From: Echinometra lucunter
Lineage: Eukaryota > Echinodermata > Echinoidea > Camarodonta > Echinometridae
Assembly (NCBI GenBank): GCA_029962745.1
Contig: CM057162.1
Span: 5,339,802-5,403,801, forward strand
Length of the DNA: 64,000 nt
Direction of reading: 5' to 3'
The notes beneath the pieces were generated by a model. It did no database searches, was not told the origin of the DNA, and saw only the letters and a program-made list of their open reading frames with translations. The stretch's first letter is position 1, and each line of letters starts with the position of its first letter. Below, piece by piece: positions 24,870 through 37,581 of this stretch. A program made the position numbers and the translations under genes.

Positions 24870-25286
24870 TTAACCCATTCATGGCAGGAATTATTCAATG
24901 CCTAATTTGATCAGCTTTTATTCTTCAAATTGGCAACACCAACATTTTTATTTTATTGCTACATTTTTCTTATAAAACGTCATGTATCTGAAATGAATAT
25001 GAATTGACAGAAATTATGATGAGAAGTCAAAAAGTTGCCAATTTGCAGGGGAAAGCGGTGATTTTAAACTCTCTCTCACATTGCCTATTAAAGGATTTTA
25101 ATGCTTATTTTCCTTTGAAAATTTTTCAGCATCAAACAAGGAATACTGACGCAACTAAAATGGGCACAGTTTGTGTAAAATCTTTTGCTCTTTCTGCTCA
25201 TGTATTTGGTATGATTTTTAAGGGCTTTGCATCAAAAGATATTTGGCCAAACCACAAAATGTGGACCTCTGTCATGAATGGGTTAA
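24870..25286 (+). mobile_element. piggyBac-type MITE, copy 4
   Basis: A 417-bp TTAA-bounded copy, ends TTAACCCATTCATGGCAG and CTGTCATGAATGGGTTAA. A Tc1/mariner-like element starts 10 bp further right. Confidence 0.8.
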
Positions 25287-25295
25287 TACAACATA

Positions 25296-25707
25296 CAGTA
25301 CTGGTCAAAATTATTAAAACACATGCTAAAAAAGACTAAGTTTGATTTTGACTTGTTAATCGATATTTTGACTGATGTAGATCTACATTTCCTTGTCGCT
25401 GAATTATGCAAATGGTACTAATCATGTGAAAGATTTCAGTCACTGTCATGTCCATATTTGGTAGAAAAATGTGCCAAGCTGTAATAACTGCATGTGGTGT
25501 GGGAAGTAATATTGAAGAAACTTTGACTGAAATCTGCTTATACCAGACATCATGAGAGTCTATAAGGCTTACTTATAGTCTGGATACTCTGGAATTACCC
25601 GATTTCTTTATTTCACAACAGGAAGTTGTGGTAATATGGAACTAGATATTGATAATTAGTAATTTACCTCATTTAAGCAGGTGTTCCAATAATTTTGATC
25701 AATACTG
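25296..25707. mobile_element. Tc1/mariner-like MITE
   Basis: A 412-bp element with inverted ends CAGTACTGGTCAAAATTATT and AATAATTTTGATCAATACTG, flanked by TA on each side (25294-25295 and 25708-25709). CAGT ends and TA target duplication are typical of Tc1/mariner. No transposase. Confidence 0.75.
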
Positions 25708-26167
25708 TATACCTGTACCTGAACTCTGTCCAGTCAGAGTAGTCATTGAGTTGATAAAATTTACAATTAAAAGGTTCAGGTAATTAATCCATGACATCAA
25801 TTTAGTATATGTAACAAGGACAGAACGTACCCCACAAGTTTATGGTAGATCAGTAACACAAAGTAAGCTATTTGCCTTTGAATTCATACATGGGTTTCTT
25901 CATCACATACAAAGAAATGATAGACTTGTTAAATATCTGAAATTCTACAAAAAATACTGGAAATATGGGCATAAAATGTTACTTGAAGTTCTAGATGACA
26001 TAAAATGGCTCCATTCTGTGGTGTTTGTAAGCACAACAATATCCACTGTTTCCAAAAGAGCTTTTTGGGGAACAGCAGAAATTTAAATCTTAAAGTTTTG
26101 CTCAAATGTGGCAAAACTTACATCCCAAGTCCCAACAGATTCCATTCTACTGTGCTTTCCACAATGT

Positions 26168-26306
26168 GAGGAGCGTTTCTTGAAGTGTCTTGTCAGTGAT
26201 TTTTACTTACAAATTTGCTCTCAACCAATCAGATGCGAGGATTTCAGTAGCTTATAACAGTTGTCAGTAAAAGTCACTGACAAGACACTTCATGAAACAC
26301 TCCCCC
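26168..26306 (+). mobile_element. Foldback element with AGCCAATCA-type core (TGTCTTGTCAGTG arms)
   Basis: Arms GAAGTGTCTTGTCAGTGA and TCACTGACAAGACACTTC surround the core CTCAACCAATCAGATGCG ... GATTTCAGTAGCTTATAAC. The core matches the 29676 family while the arms differ. Confidence 0.65.
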
Positions 26307-26854
26307 AATATCAAATGATGATTCAACTAAAGGTTTGTTCACATATGAAGCGGCAAATCCCCAAGGTAATCCCCAACATTTTTTACGCCCACTGAATGGT
26401 TTATGAGGCAGAAAAAAAAAAAATCTCCAATGCAAAATCACTTTTTTACCTCCTGGTGGTAAAAGGTATGGACCAATCAAAGTTATAAAGTTACTGCAAA
26501 ACCAGCTTGCAAGTGCAACTTTGGACTTTCTTTCATTTGAGCCAGAACTATTATTGACACGTCTAATACTGCGCACCTTGTTATTACAAGCGGCACGGTA
26601 AAAAATAAAGTAGTGGGGGCTTTCCTTGTGAGTATGCCCCTGGATATCTGAATACTTGAAAAGTACAATTTAAATTTCAAGAAACAAAGAATCTGTCATT
26701 TTCATATCAATCATGTGCAATTCATTTGTATTCAGAATACAGGCATACAACACAACACTGTACTTCTGATTGCTTATAAATCATGGAAGAAAAGTTTTAC
26801 AATTTCAACTTCTGATTGCTATAGTCTATTCACCGAGACTGTGAGTAACTTATA

Positions 26855-27439
26855 CAGTCAAACCTGTTGAGGTACAAAGACCACCTGTATAGAAAGATCA
26901 CCTGTCCATAAAGACTGCAATTTTTTTTGCCTTTGATTATTCTTCCCATTGAAACATATATTACAGGAACGAGTCCATAAAGACCACCTGCTCATAGACA
27001 GTCAGTCCACAGGTCTGTATGTTAATGAGCAAACAGGCAGGATTCATGCAGATCCTCTCATGGCCAAATCTTCCACCCTACCAAATCTCATGAATCATCA
27101 GATTTTCTTTCTTTCTGGAAGAATTCAACTATTTTATCATCAAGTGAAATCATTGGTTATTATACCAATGAAAAGATTAATCATCACATTTGTGTATTCA
27201 TTTTAATAACATATTTGGGGAAATATGTGAAATTTAGGGTGAAAAGGATGCTTCCATAGACAATTCCCTTCCTCTCATTTCTCTTGCTCATTGTGCAAAA
27301 CTTTTTATTTTGAGCCCAAATAATATTTACATTACAATAAAGCTGAGTCTGGTGAAAGAAGCAACCTTTTGCAGACCTGGAGACTGACTGCAGAAACTGA
27401 TTTCTTGTCTACCTTGAGTGGTCTTTACAGGTTTTACTG
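26855..27439. mobile_element. Mariner-like MITE with TA target sites
   Basis: A 585-bp element with ends CAGTCAAACCTGT and ACAGGTTTTACTG, flanked by TA at 26853-26854 and 27440-27441. The interior repeats AAAGACCACCTG-type blocks. A related fragment is at about 45615-45790. Confidence 0.7.
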
Positions 27440-27893
27440 TATCATATTTCTATGCACTTATCAAATACTCTCGCCCTGAACTGACACTATCATAGACACA
27501 ATGAGGCATTACATAATGGAAACCAAAATGTCAGGGTTGGCATTACAATACAATTACAAAAATATTTCCAAAGGTTTCCAAGAACCTTAACAGAGGAAGT
27601 CTACGGCAATGGCAGGGTACATCTTGGCAAGCAATTGCATAATAGATTATCAAGAAGACTTTGGGACCATCTTGAAGTTATGACTCGTTTACGTATGACA
27701 CGGTAAACCTCCATGGCAATTAAAAAACTGTTGTCTGTTGACAAGTATGATTTGGAGAGAGAAAGAAGAATGTCCATAACACAGGTCAGTTAGTTTGTCC
27801 ATTTACATACAGAAACTCCTACCTTTTTGTCATTTATTTTGCCGAAGCAGGACTTTGAAAACGAGGCTAATCGTGTCATATGTGAACGGGGCT
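27440..27893. other. 3' flank of gene C
   Basis: A reverse-strand AATAAA (TTTATT at 27833-27838) lies 56 bases beyond the gene C stop and is a plausible polyadenylation signal. No other gene seen. Confidence 0.4.
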
Positions 27894-30800
27894 TTAGAGT
27901 TGTAGCTGTGGCTGCATGGGGATATCTGCGAGCTGTGTGGCAGGAATACTGGCGGTACTCTGAGCTTGGGCATGTTGAGTTTGTGCACCCTGTGTTTTAA
28001 TGGACGTATGCTCCTTATAGATGTGATTTGTGAGATGCTGGTTCAGGGTAAACTTCTGCTCACAGTGTGGACATTGAAAATGCTTCTCTTTGGTGTGAGT
28101 ATATGAATGGGAAGTTAGGCAGTAGTTACTTGTGAAGCCTCGACCGCAAATGAGACAGACGTAGGGCCTGATGCCCTTATGACGGCGTTCATGCTTAATT
28201 AGGTTTCCTTTGTCAGAGAAGGGTTTGTTGCAGAAAGAGCAGGTGAAACGCATCTGTTGGACTTTATGCATGCGTCGTTTGTGGGCGGTCATGAAGTGGC
28301 GAGTACGGAAGCCCTTTCCACAGACATCACATTTGACAGGTTTCAGACCTGTGTGTTCACCTTGGTGGTTCTTGAGGGCACTCTCCGAAGCAAATGCTGC
28401 AGGACAGAGTTGACACTGGAACGGACGATTCTCAACATGTCTCTTCACATGCTCCACGTAACGTATCTCCGTGGCGAATACAGAAGGACAGTGTGTGCAT
28501 TTGTAGCGGCACTTCTTGGTGTGTCTTTCAGCCTCATGATCAAGTTGAGCTTTCCTCGAGAGATATCGCTTTGGACAGAACCGACATTTATATGGCCTTG
28601 GCCGGTCATAATAGTTGATTCTCTTACCAAGCATATCTTTTGGTAGATTAGGATTACTCTCAATATCCTCTTCTTGATTCTCACTAGGTTCTTCTCCCTG
28701 CTCAGTGTTCAGAAAAAGAAATTCTCCATCTTCATTGTCATCATCGCTATGTACCACTTTGTTCCATCTCTCCTGTTTCCTGGCCCTTCCTGGAACAGCC
28801 TTGAAGTTCTTCCAGTCCGGATGCATCTTTTCATGCCTATTACACTCACGCTTTTTAACAAACTGAAGCCCACACACTCGGCACTTGTGGTTGAAGGTGT
28901 GCGATAGCCTCTCATGTCGGCTCAGCAGATTCCTGGTGGTGAAGGCATTTCCGCAAGACTGGCACTTGAAGGGTTTGACCTTGTGAGACACCATGTGTTT
29001 GGCAAGATTGTTGGAGTTGCTAAGGCTTTCCCCACATATAGGACAAACGTGTTCCTCACTGTACTCATGGAAGGTCTCATGAGCAGCTAGTCTTCCACGG
29101 GTCGGAAAGTTCTTGCCACATGTAGTGCAGATGAATCTCTCATCCACCATACCCGACCTGCTGGTTGATAACACCTGCGTCTTCTTGGGAGTTGGTGAAG
29201 GCAACTTGGCTGTCTTTGCCACAACAGGTTTCTCATTCTCTGCATTCTCAGAGGCAGTTCGAGGCTCCCAAGTCAACACAGGCCTCATATCGTTGGCCCT
29301 GTCAGGGTCATGACTTATCTTCAAGTGCCTTAGAAGACGCTTAGCTGAGGGGTAAGTTTGGTCGCAAGAACTGCATGGAAACCTGCCAGATTCTGCAAGA
29401 AAATGAAGAGGAAAATCAAATGTAAATTTGCTTATCCCTCTACTAGTTTGAAGACAATGTCATATTTAAACTACCGGTAAGTATCCCCCCCCCCCCCCCC
29501 AACAGGAAGTGTTTCCTATTAACAGTCCCTTTAACCAAACTGATATGTCTGGCTTCTTCAGGATATCATGCCTTTTAAATCTAATCTTAAACTTATTATA
29601 ATAACAATCTGAACCAAAGCCTAAAACCCTACATTCCCGAAACTGAGCCCAAGAAAACGATTGATCATTTGGTTAGCTGGGCCCTGTTTCATAAAACTTG
29701 TTATCAGTAACATCTGCCACATTTCTATGACAAATTTGCTCTCAGCCAATCAGATGCAAGGATTTCAGTCGATTATAACAGTTATTGCAACTTGTTACTG
29801 ATAACAAGTTTTATGAAATGGGGCCCTGGTGATGGTTCCAAAGAAAAGCTCTAGACCAAAACCTTTAAAAAACCCCATAATTACGAGCCCTAATCCTATA
29901 GTCTTGATAAAACAAAGCCTCTGCCAAATTTCACATGTTCAATAAAGAATCCCTTCCCAAACCAAACTCAGAGCTGCCAACCCCAACAGGAAAAAGAATC
30001 CTATTCTGTACTTCCTTTTATCCTATTTTCATGCCAAAAATCCTATTTTTGATTGAAAATTTAAGAAATACAGCAGTGTGATTCCCCTTTCACTCGCTAT
30101 GATATCCTAAAGAAAATACAAAATAATATGTATGACTTACGTAATTATTTTGATCCTAACTCTTCTACATTGTACTTCTTTTATTGAAAATGATCTACAG
30201 TACAAAATACACAGGTAGAGTACACTGAGCATTGGGATAAACTTAAATGTTTATAAAATAACATAAAAACAAGATGAAATAAAGGTAATCAAATATCAAT
30301 GTCAGAACTTTCAAAAATCTTATTTTCATTGGAAAAATCCTATTGTCATATTCTCTCCAAAAAATCCTGCTAAATAGGATAAAATCCTACTACTTGGCAG
30401 CTCTGCAAACTATAACACTAAGAAAATATGTAACTAATACTCCACATGTACCTCTTTTCAGAGCAAGTTCACTCAGCTTTGTCTTGAAGCCTACATGACT
30501 GGCATACTCATCGCTGTAGAACACTTTCAGCTCACTTCCTGGTTCAACGACCTTTGTTGTCCTGAAGTAGATATCCCCATAGGATTGGAATGCCTCAAGA
30601 TTCTGCTCCTCTTCACTGTTTGCACTCTCTACAAAGGCCATCCAGTTGTTGTGACTTCTGTTCTGACCGTCAACGTAAAAGAACACTTTCCCTCGTAGGC
30701 AAAGCTGAAATTACAATTAAAAAAAACAAACAAAACAAATTTATGTAACTACAAAATATTTGGGAATATGAAATGTTAAAGCACTCGGTGTAGGGCTTTG

Positions 30801-32930
30801 GATTTCATTTTTTAGTTGAAATATATGGTAGTGCTAACAAAACAAAACTAACTTTGAGTTTGATGTTGATACTTCAAATAGTTCTAGAGATACCGTGTTA
30901 AGCTAAGACCTGAAATTTAGGAATCAATCTCCGTTACTTTGACCTTTGACATGTGTATCCCAAAATCTAGTCAAGATCATCTTCCTCATCTTCCCTGATA
31001 TAACAAGATTCCTGCTATAACAAGGTAATTTTGATGGTCCCAAGGACCTTGCTGTATAAAAGAAAGAGAATCAATAAGGCAGTACTGCATACCTCCCAGG
31101 CAGAGTCCTTCGAGCTACCAACAGTCTCATCCACCAGCTTGCCATTAAATGGTCCAAACCTTGCACCCTTTGCTAACGATCTCTCTGCTCTCACTCCACT
31201 GATCTTCTTCCCATCGGGAGAGAACTTCAGAGACAGACCAATTGGAAGGTCTGGTTTCCAGATGTCCTGCGCGAGGACTTGTGGACCACGCAGAGATAAG
31301 CTCTGCTGGGTGTTGATGGTCTGAACGTTCTGTTGTGTTTCCGCCAGTGCCAGCCGTACTGCACGTTTCTTGGGCGTGTCAACATCCACGGTGGTCACAG
31401 GAGCTTGTGGAGGCTCACACTGTGGTCCTGGGAATGTGACAACTCTTATATTCTCATCCACAGCCACTTGCTCCTCCTCCACCACTTCCTCTTCCTCTCC
31501 AATGTCGTGATCATCAGTGGAATCATGGGGGTGTGCGGGAGACTGCGGAGGGACAAATGGCTGACTGCTGCTATCTGGAGGTGCATCAACTATGGTTGAG
31601 GACTCATTGGAGCTGGTGGGTGGGGCATAGCTAGCTTGGCTGGTGGAACTGAGCTGAGAGAGCTGAGCATGGCTGTGTTCTGTGAAGTGAGGATGACTCC
31701 GATGCATACCACTTGTGAGCACTTGTCCACTGCCTGTGACAATCAAAGAAAAATCATGAATGGGGTGGCCAACTGATAAAGTCAATCAATTACACTACTT
31801 CATCTCACGAGAATTTGATGAATTGAGAGTATGTGAACATCTAACCTATGTGGCAGACAATAAAAAAATTGAAGAGTTTGATTGCAAAAACCAAAGGACA
31901 TTTTTAACACTTTTAGTGTAAAAATGTATGGAATGTAAAAATTTATGAAACCAAAAAATGCCCTTCATTTCATATCTTATTTTATATGATGGAAGTAAGT
32001 TTGGAATTATGATCTAAAGTATATTTTCTCACAATTTTCTTCATATTTTAGCCGTCACTGTCAGAAAACAGCGCTTATATGATATCTCACTCTTGCTACG
32101 CAGGCGAGACAATAAAAATGATACTCAATTTTCAACTTCAAGCACAGAAAATGCAGAGGGAAATATTGAATCATCATTAAGGCTCAGACATGTATCCAGT
32201 GACAAACACCGCGGAAACCCCTCGTGTTTTGACAGCTTTGCCAAAAATTGCCCATAAAAACTTGTAACATACTTTGCGTTAACTTTATAGAATTTGATTT
32301 GTCCACACCTTTTTCACGGCCAGAAGGCAAGACAGATGCTTCTTCTTCTTTTTTACCATCTCATATCCCATTCATTTAGGGGCAAAAAAAAAAAAAATGG
32401 TGGGGATTTACCACAGGGGTTTACCGCTTCATGGCCCTGTTTCATAAAACCCGTTATCTGTAACAACTGCCACATTTCTATGACAAATTTGCTCCCAGCC
32501 AATCAGATGCAAGGATTTCAATAGCTATAACAGTTATTGCAACTTGTAACTGATAACAAGTTTTACGAAACATGGCCCACGTGAACAAGGTCTTTAGCGT
32601 TGCATGTGTGGGTGGGCAGCACTACTTACCAGGTATCATTTGTTGTAGGACAGCTGATCCACTGAGCCTGCTTGCAAAGTTTTCCCTGCCCCTGACCTGA
32701 TCGCCTTGATCTAGTACAAAGGCAGGCTGAGAGTGGTGTAACTGATGCTGAGGTGGCAAATGGGGCTGCAGCAGGGACTGGTGGTGGGGCAACTGGTGGG
32801 CATAGTGTGGTAGGAGTTGGGGCTGCTGTTGCTGCAACTGGTGCTGTTGTTGCTGGTGGTGGCGGATGTCCTGCTGAGGGTCCTGGTCTCGGCTGTAGTA
32901 GCCCTGTCGTTCCCTGTAGCCGGGGTCCAT
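27894..32930 (-). CDS. PR/SET-domain protein with twelve zinc fingers (gene C)
   Basis: Paralogue of gene B, transcribed toward it. Exons (descending) 32930-32630, 31733-31093, 30704-30452 and 29392-27894 join in frame (2694 nt, 897 aa); all three intron phases match gene B and exon 3 is exactly 253 nt in both. Domain order is Gln/His-rich start, acidic and Ser/Pro-rich region, PR domain (FGPFNGK, EEEQNLEAFQ, FYSDEY), and twelve C2H2 fingers with a Glu-rich linker and PKDMLGK between fingers 5 and 6. Predicted DNA-contact residues in fingers 5-12 largely match gene B; fingers 2-4 differ. By alignment from memory to PRDM9, the Tyr276 and Tyr341 positions are both Phe (FGPF, YFRTT), so catalysis is less likely than in B. 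An acceptor (CTGTAG) about 40 bases before the ATG implies a 5' UTR exon upstream. Confidence 0.9.
29676..29826 (+). mobile_element. Foldback element (ACTTGTTATCAGTAAC arms) in intron 3 of gene C
   Basis: Arms begin GGGCCCTGTTTCATAAAACT and end AGTTTTATGAAATGGGGCCC around the core CTCAGCCAATCAGATGCAAG ... GATTTCAG. It is the best-preserved member of the family. Confidence 0.75.
29969..30405. mobile_element. hAT-like MITE in intron 3 of gene C
   Basis: 437 bp with ends CAGAGCTGCCAA and TTGGCAGCTCTG. CAGAG-type ends are typical of hAT elements; the flanking repeat (ACCAAACT / CAAACTAT) is only approximate. The interior is rich in ATCCTATTTT-type words. No transposase. Confidence 0.65.
32434..32578 (+). 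mobile_element. Foldback element in intron 1 of gene C
   Basis: Arms GGCCCTGTTTCATAAAACCC and ACAAGTTTTACGAAACATGGCC around the core CCCAGCCAATCAGATGCAAG. Same family as 29676. Confidence 0.7.
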
Positions 32931-32940
32931 GACTCAACTT

Positions 32941-34952
32941 CTGAACATGGACGATCAGACGAACTTTGGAATCTACAGCTTAAATGAAAACAATCAAAAT
33001 CATTAATCACTTACACAAAGCAATGGGTTCCAACTTCCAAGTCATTCATAAGAACAACCCAGTACATGATCTTCAATCATCATCACAATATCTAGCATTA
33101 CACCTTGTTAATACTTAATAGGCATACCTATGGATACCAATCATTTGTAGTTTCAACTCCAGCTCTGTGGAATTCTCTATGCTTAACAATCAGGTTTACA
33201 TTTTCCTTTCATGATTTAAAGACAATCTTAAAGACATGCCTTTTCTTACAGTTGTGCAATATTTCTTGTTTAAACATGCCACTGTAAATACAGAAAGGTT
33301 ATTTTTTCTCCATAGATTGATGTAGATTACTTTATGTAAAGCATACTCTTTTAATGTAGAGTGCATAGAACATTTATTGCTCATCATTTACGTGCACTAA
33401 ATAAATCAAGTTGTTATCATATTATTGAAATCTTCTAGATAAAGAGGTTTTTGTTTCAGCTGTGGAAAACCTGTCTTTCCCTGAATCACGGATCAATAAT
33501 TGCAGATGGGATTAGCATAATACATTTATGCCTTATGAAACTGGCTCTGCTTCATAGGGGAAAATTAGGACATTATTCTCTCAATGCCAAACGGGGAAAG
33601 AACATTGAACTTTGAAGCAGTTCTCACTCATTACCTTCTATCCATAGATAAGACCAAGTAAAACTAATTCCCATGTTCTCATCCTGATAATTTCAAATTA
33701 AGGAAGATAGGCCACTTTATTTGGTCAGTTTCAACTTTCAACACAAATTTCTATTATTCAATTCTGTTGTCTCCTCATTGTCCAAACGTACTCAGATGAA
33801 TCTTTATTTCACTCTAAAACAAGACAAAAATTAGAAATTAAGCATGCTGAAAAAGGAAGGAGCTAGGGAACAAGACACAAGAAACTACTATTTGTTTTCA
33901 TTTGGTCTGATGGGATATGGCTGGGCAAAGTAAAAAAAAAAAAAAGAAGAAGAGGAAGAAGAAGAGTGGTTTGACTGGGGAACTGCTTTGGTGTGATACA
34001 ATTTTAAATAGCATTTTCCCCCCAACATTTGGCCTTGGAACAATCTGTATCTACCCCAGGCCCCTCCCCCTGCCCTGTTACCCTCTGGCCTCAATACCAA
34101 CAAGATTCTTTCAATGTCTACTAGTATTTACAAACATTCATAATTTACATCATTCTCTGACACAAATAAATTTGTTATACAGATGTATACTGAATAATTA
34201 CTTGGTCCGTCTCCGAGGAGACTGAGAATATTATTACTGTGCAAAGCAGGTCATGCTGATGTGAAAATTACATTTTGATTCCAATATTTGGTTTTACGTT
34301 AAGCAGAAAGAAAATTGCACCAACTATTTTTAATCTGTCAATCAAAGTGACTTCATAAGTTTATAACAAGACTTATGTAGGCAAATCATAACAGATTAAA
34401 ACTCAAACATGACAAACAAACAAAAGAACCAAAAGAACAGGTGTCTAATGAGTAACGTTAAAAATAAAGTTGCGGAATGAGAAGCAGCATAGAAATTAGA
34501 AGTAGAAAAAAGGAAAAAAAAAACACCAAGGCCTGACAATTGTGACAAGGATCAATCTAACTTAACTTTAGACTGATAAATGAAATAGAAAATTCATTCT
34601 TGTATAATTCAACTGAACATGAAGTACTTTATCCTCTAATACTAGGTTCATTTGCTTTCATATGAAAATGTTAGCTAAGAATTGGATCGCAAAAGCTATC
34701 CACTTACTTAGGCTAGGCCTAACGTTACTCAAAAACATATGGGTGGGATCACAATCCTAAACAAAAAGATCTCCAAATGCAGCTTTGGCACATGCACACA
34801 CACACAATCAATGCATTCATAGAGTCGTTCGGGAAATTATGAGGAATTTCATCAAAGGCACTCACTATGGGTAACTGATACCAATATGAAAACTTAACCA
34901 TGATTGAAATATGCATCAAAATCTAAGTAATACTGAGCCCTACTTACCAATT
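32941..34952. other. Upstream region of gene C, no further gene seen
   Basis: AT-rich DNA that should contain the 5' UTR exon and promoter of gene C. It includes a poly-A/GAA-rich stretch at about 33930-33965. No coding exon was recognised before the assembly gap. Confidence 0.4.
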
Positions 34953-35452
34953 NNNNNNNNNNNNNNNNNNNNNNNNNNNNNNNNNNNNNNNNNNNNNNNN
35001 NNNNNNNNNNNNNNNNNNNNNNNNNNNNNNNNNNNNNNNNNNNNNNNNNNNNNNNNNNNNNNNNNNNNNNNNNNNNNNNNNNNNNNNNNNNNNNNNNNNN
35101 NNNNNNNNNNNNNNNNNNNNNNNNNNNNNNNNNNNNNNNNNNNNNNNNNNNNNNNNNNNNNNNNNNNNNNNNNNNNNNNNNNNNNNNNNNNNNNNNNNNN
35201 NNNNNNNNNNNNNNNNNNNNNNNNNNNNNNNNNNNNNNNNNNNNNNNNNNNNNNNNNNNNNNNNNNNNNNNNNNNNNNNNNNNNNNNNNNNNNNNNNNNN
35301 NNNNNNNNNNNNNNNNNNNNNNNNNNNNNNNNNNNNNNNNNNNNNNNNNNNNNNNNNNNNNNNNNNNNNNNNNNNNNNNNNNNNNNNNNNNNNNNNNNNN
35401 NNNNNNNNNNNNNNNNNNNNNNNNNNNNNNNNNNNNNNNNNNNNNNNNNNNN
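34953..35452. other. Assembly gap (500 N)
   Basis: Exactly 500 N, probably a placeholder length. It sits just before the GPCR and may hide its upstream exon and promoter. Confidence 1.
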
Positions 35453-35499
35453 TAGTGCTAGGTTATGACCTATCTTTGTTTTCTCATGCAGATCATATT

Positions 35500-36988
35500 A
35501 TGCGGCTCTTTGTGGCGTTGTCTTACCTGTTCTTGACCAGTCCTGTCACCAATACTGATGCCAGTCCTACACGCATCACAATGGATGACATCACGACAAC
35601 CACAGTCCATGCCCAAACATGGAACATCTGTTCTCTCTGTGTAAACGATTCCTCAAATGCCACTCCTCAACCTGCCGGCCCATTCTCACCGATCGTTGAA
35701 TCGTTAATTGATGAACGCACCGACACCGAGCCCAAACCGTTCACACCACCAGACCTACAACTCCAAACAACGGATGCATCAACAGTGTCTAGCGGAGAGT
35801 ACACCATTGAAGAATCGATCCTTAGCACTGATCCACCCACACTTGAAATCTCCAACGTTTCAGTTGATTGGTGTGCCGTGACTGAGGATGGATGTCCCGA
35901 TGAAGGGGGTTTGTTTATATCCTCGACAATTTATGCAGTCGAAGGCAACGGGACATCTACTATCAAAGACCAATGGGTGTGGTTTTCCATCAGATGGACT
36001 CCTTAATTGGGTGATCATCCAGATGTTGGTGGCCATCTTTGGCATCATCGGCAATGCCCTTGTCATCATTGTTCTCTACCAACATCGTGAAGCTAACCGA
36101 ACCACCGATACCCTGATAGAAACCTTAGCCGTCGCTGACCTCCTCACGTCTCTGTTCGTGATACCCCTTCCTACGGCTCAACGCGTCCCCAACACCTGGG
36201 TCGGTCAGGTTTACTGTAAGATAGTTCTATCCTCTCTCCTGGTGTGGGCCAACATATCGGTGTCCACCTACCTCCTCATCGCGATATCCATCGAGAGGTA
36301 TCTAGCGGTTGTCCATCCAATTTACTTCGCGATGATCCTCAGCCGACAGCGCGTCAAAGTCATGATAGTCCTCATCTGGGTGCTGAACTACATGATCACA
36401 ATCACTTTCTCCTACTTCATCGTCAACACTCAAGGGGGTCGATGCACCATGATCTTCTCTAGCAACTACATTTCCATCTTGATCGGAACTGCGCTGTTCG
36501 TCTATAGGGTGTTCTTTCCCTCACTGATCATGGTTATCACCCAAGTCCTCATCGCCAGGAAGCTATACCGTCAAGCCGTCTGGTTCAGGTCGAAGACCGA
36601 TGCGTCCACACATGACAACATCCACCTAACAGCCAGGAGCCGCGTTATCAAACTCATGCTGATGGTCATCCTAATCTACGTCTTGTGCTGGACGCCATGT
36701 CAATTTGCCTTCTTGCTGTTCACCCTCTCCGTCATCCCACCCTGGTATCCGTACAGCGTTTATCACCGCACCCTCACGCTCCTCGGATTCTTCAACTCAT
36801 GCGCCAATCCTATCATCTATACCTGGCGTCATGCCCAGTTTCGTCAAGCCATCATAGCTATTTTCAAGAGAGATGTCAGCAGAAGAAATCCATTGTTTGG
36901 AAGCAATCTCCTCAAGAAACAGAAAAGGGGTACTGGTCCAAGAAAAGATGCTGTCCGAATCCTAAGAAGTCCCAGGCCTGCCGTTTAG
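35500..36988 (+). CDS. Class A (rhodopsin-like) GPCR, frame broken by one base
   Basis: A seven-transmembrane receptor at the cell surface. The first part starts at ATG 35500, just after an acceptor-like CTCATGCAG. It has a signal-peptide-like start (MRLFVALSYLFLTSP) and an extracellular Ser/Thr-rich region with N-glycosylation sequons (NDSS, NATP, NVS, NGT), but ends at TAA 36004-36006. The seven-helix body is in the next frame (open from 35888 to TAG 36988): GNALVIIVLY in TM1, LAVADLL in TM2, ERY at the end of TM3, IWVLNY in TM4, a Pro in TM5, CWTPC in TM6, NPIIY in TM7, then a basic tail. One extra base between about 35880 and 36003 would explain the break, for example in the G5 run near 35905. 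Whether this is a pseudogene, sequencing error or unusual splicing cannot be told. Ligand unknown; the TM6/TM7 motifs resemble peptide-type receptors. Confidence 0.82.
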
Positions 36989-37581
36989 ATTCCCTCTTTT
37001 AATATCTATTCCTTAGTTCAACCCCCCCCCTCCGAACCCCCCCCCCAAAAAAAAAAAAACACATACGCACACACAAAAACAAAAACAAAAAGAAATCAAA
37101 CCAAAAACAAAACAAACAAACCAAAACAAAACAAAACGAAACCACCTGTCAGCAAAAGTGGTAAATTTAATTATTCCAACAAATCACAAAAGTAGATTTC
37201 CTTTCTCCCTTTTTACTATAGCTCCTCTGTAATTTGTAAGAATATCTCAGTGTCGGAAATGATGATCGATTTAGGCCTACACGTGTCTCGTCAACACATC
37301 TGAAAATAATTATATCATTCCTTTGCTCAGGGTGCTCAGTCCATGAAAATTTTCGTTTACCTGGTTTCATTTTCTTGCTGAAGCGTTGTTTACTTTACAG
37401 AGTCGTATACTTTTGATTATGCTACTTTCCGAAGTGAACAATTACAGCAACCGGTAAATAATGCATAGATGGCATTACCAACATTATGTAACACAGAACG
37501 CCATAGGATTAATATTTCCAAACAGGTTGACAAGTACTTTTACTTCACCGTCCGTTAAGGATAGTTTTCGTGCATCATTAT

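Noticed and set aside
34911..35468. Long open frame through the N gap
   Set aside because: Created by translating N as unknown residues; the same applies to the frames across 46238-46737.
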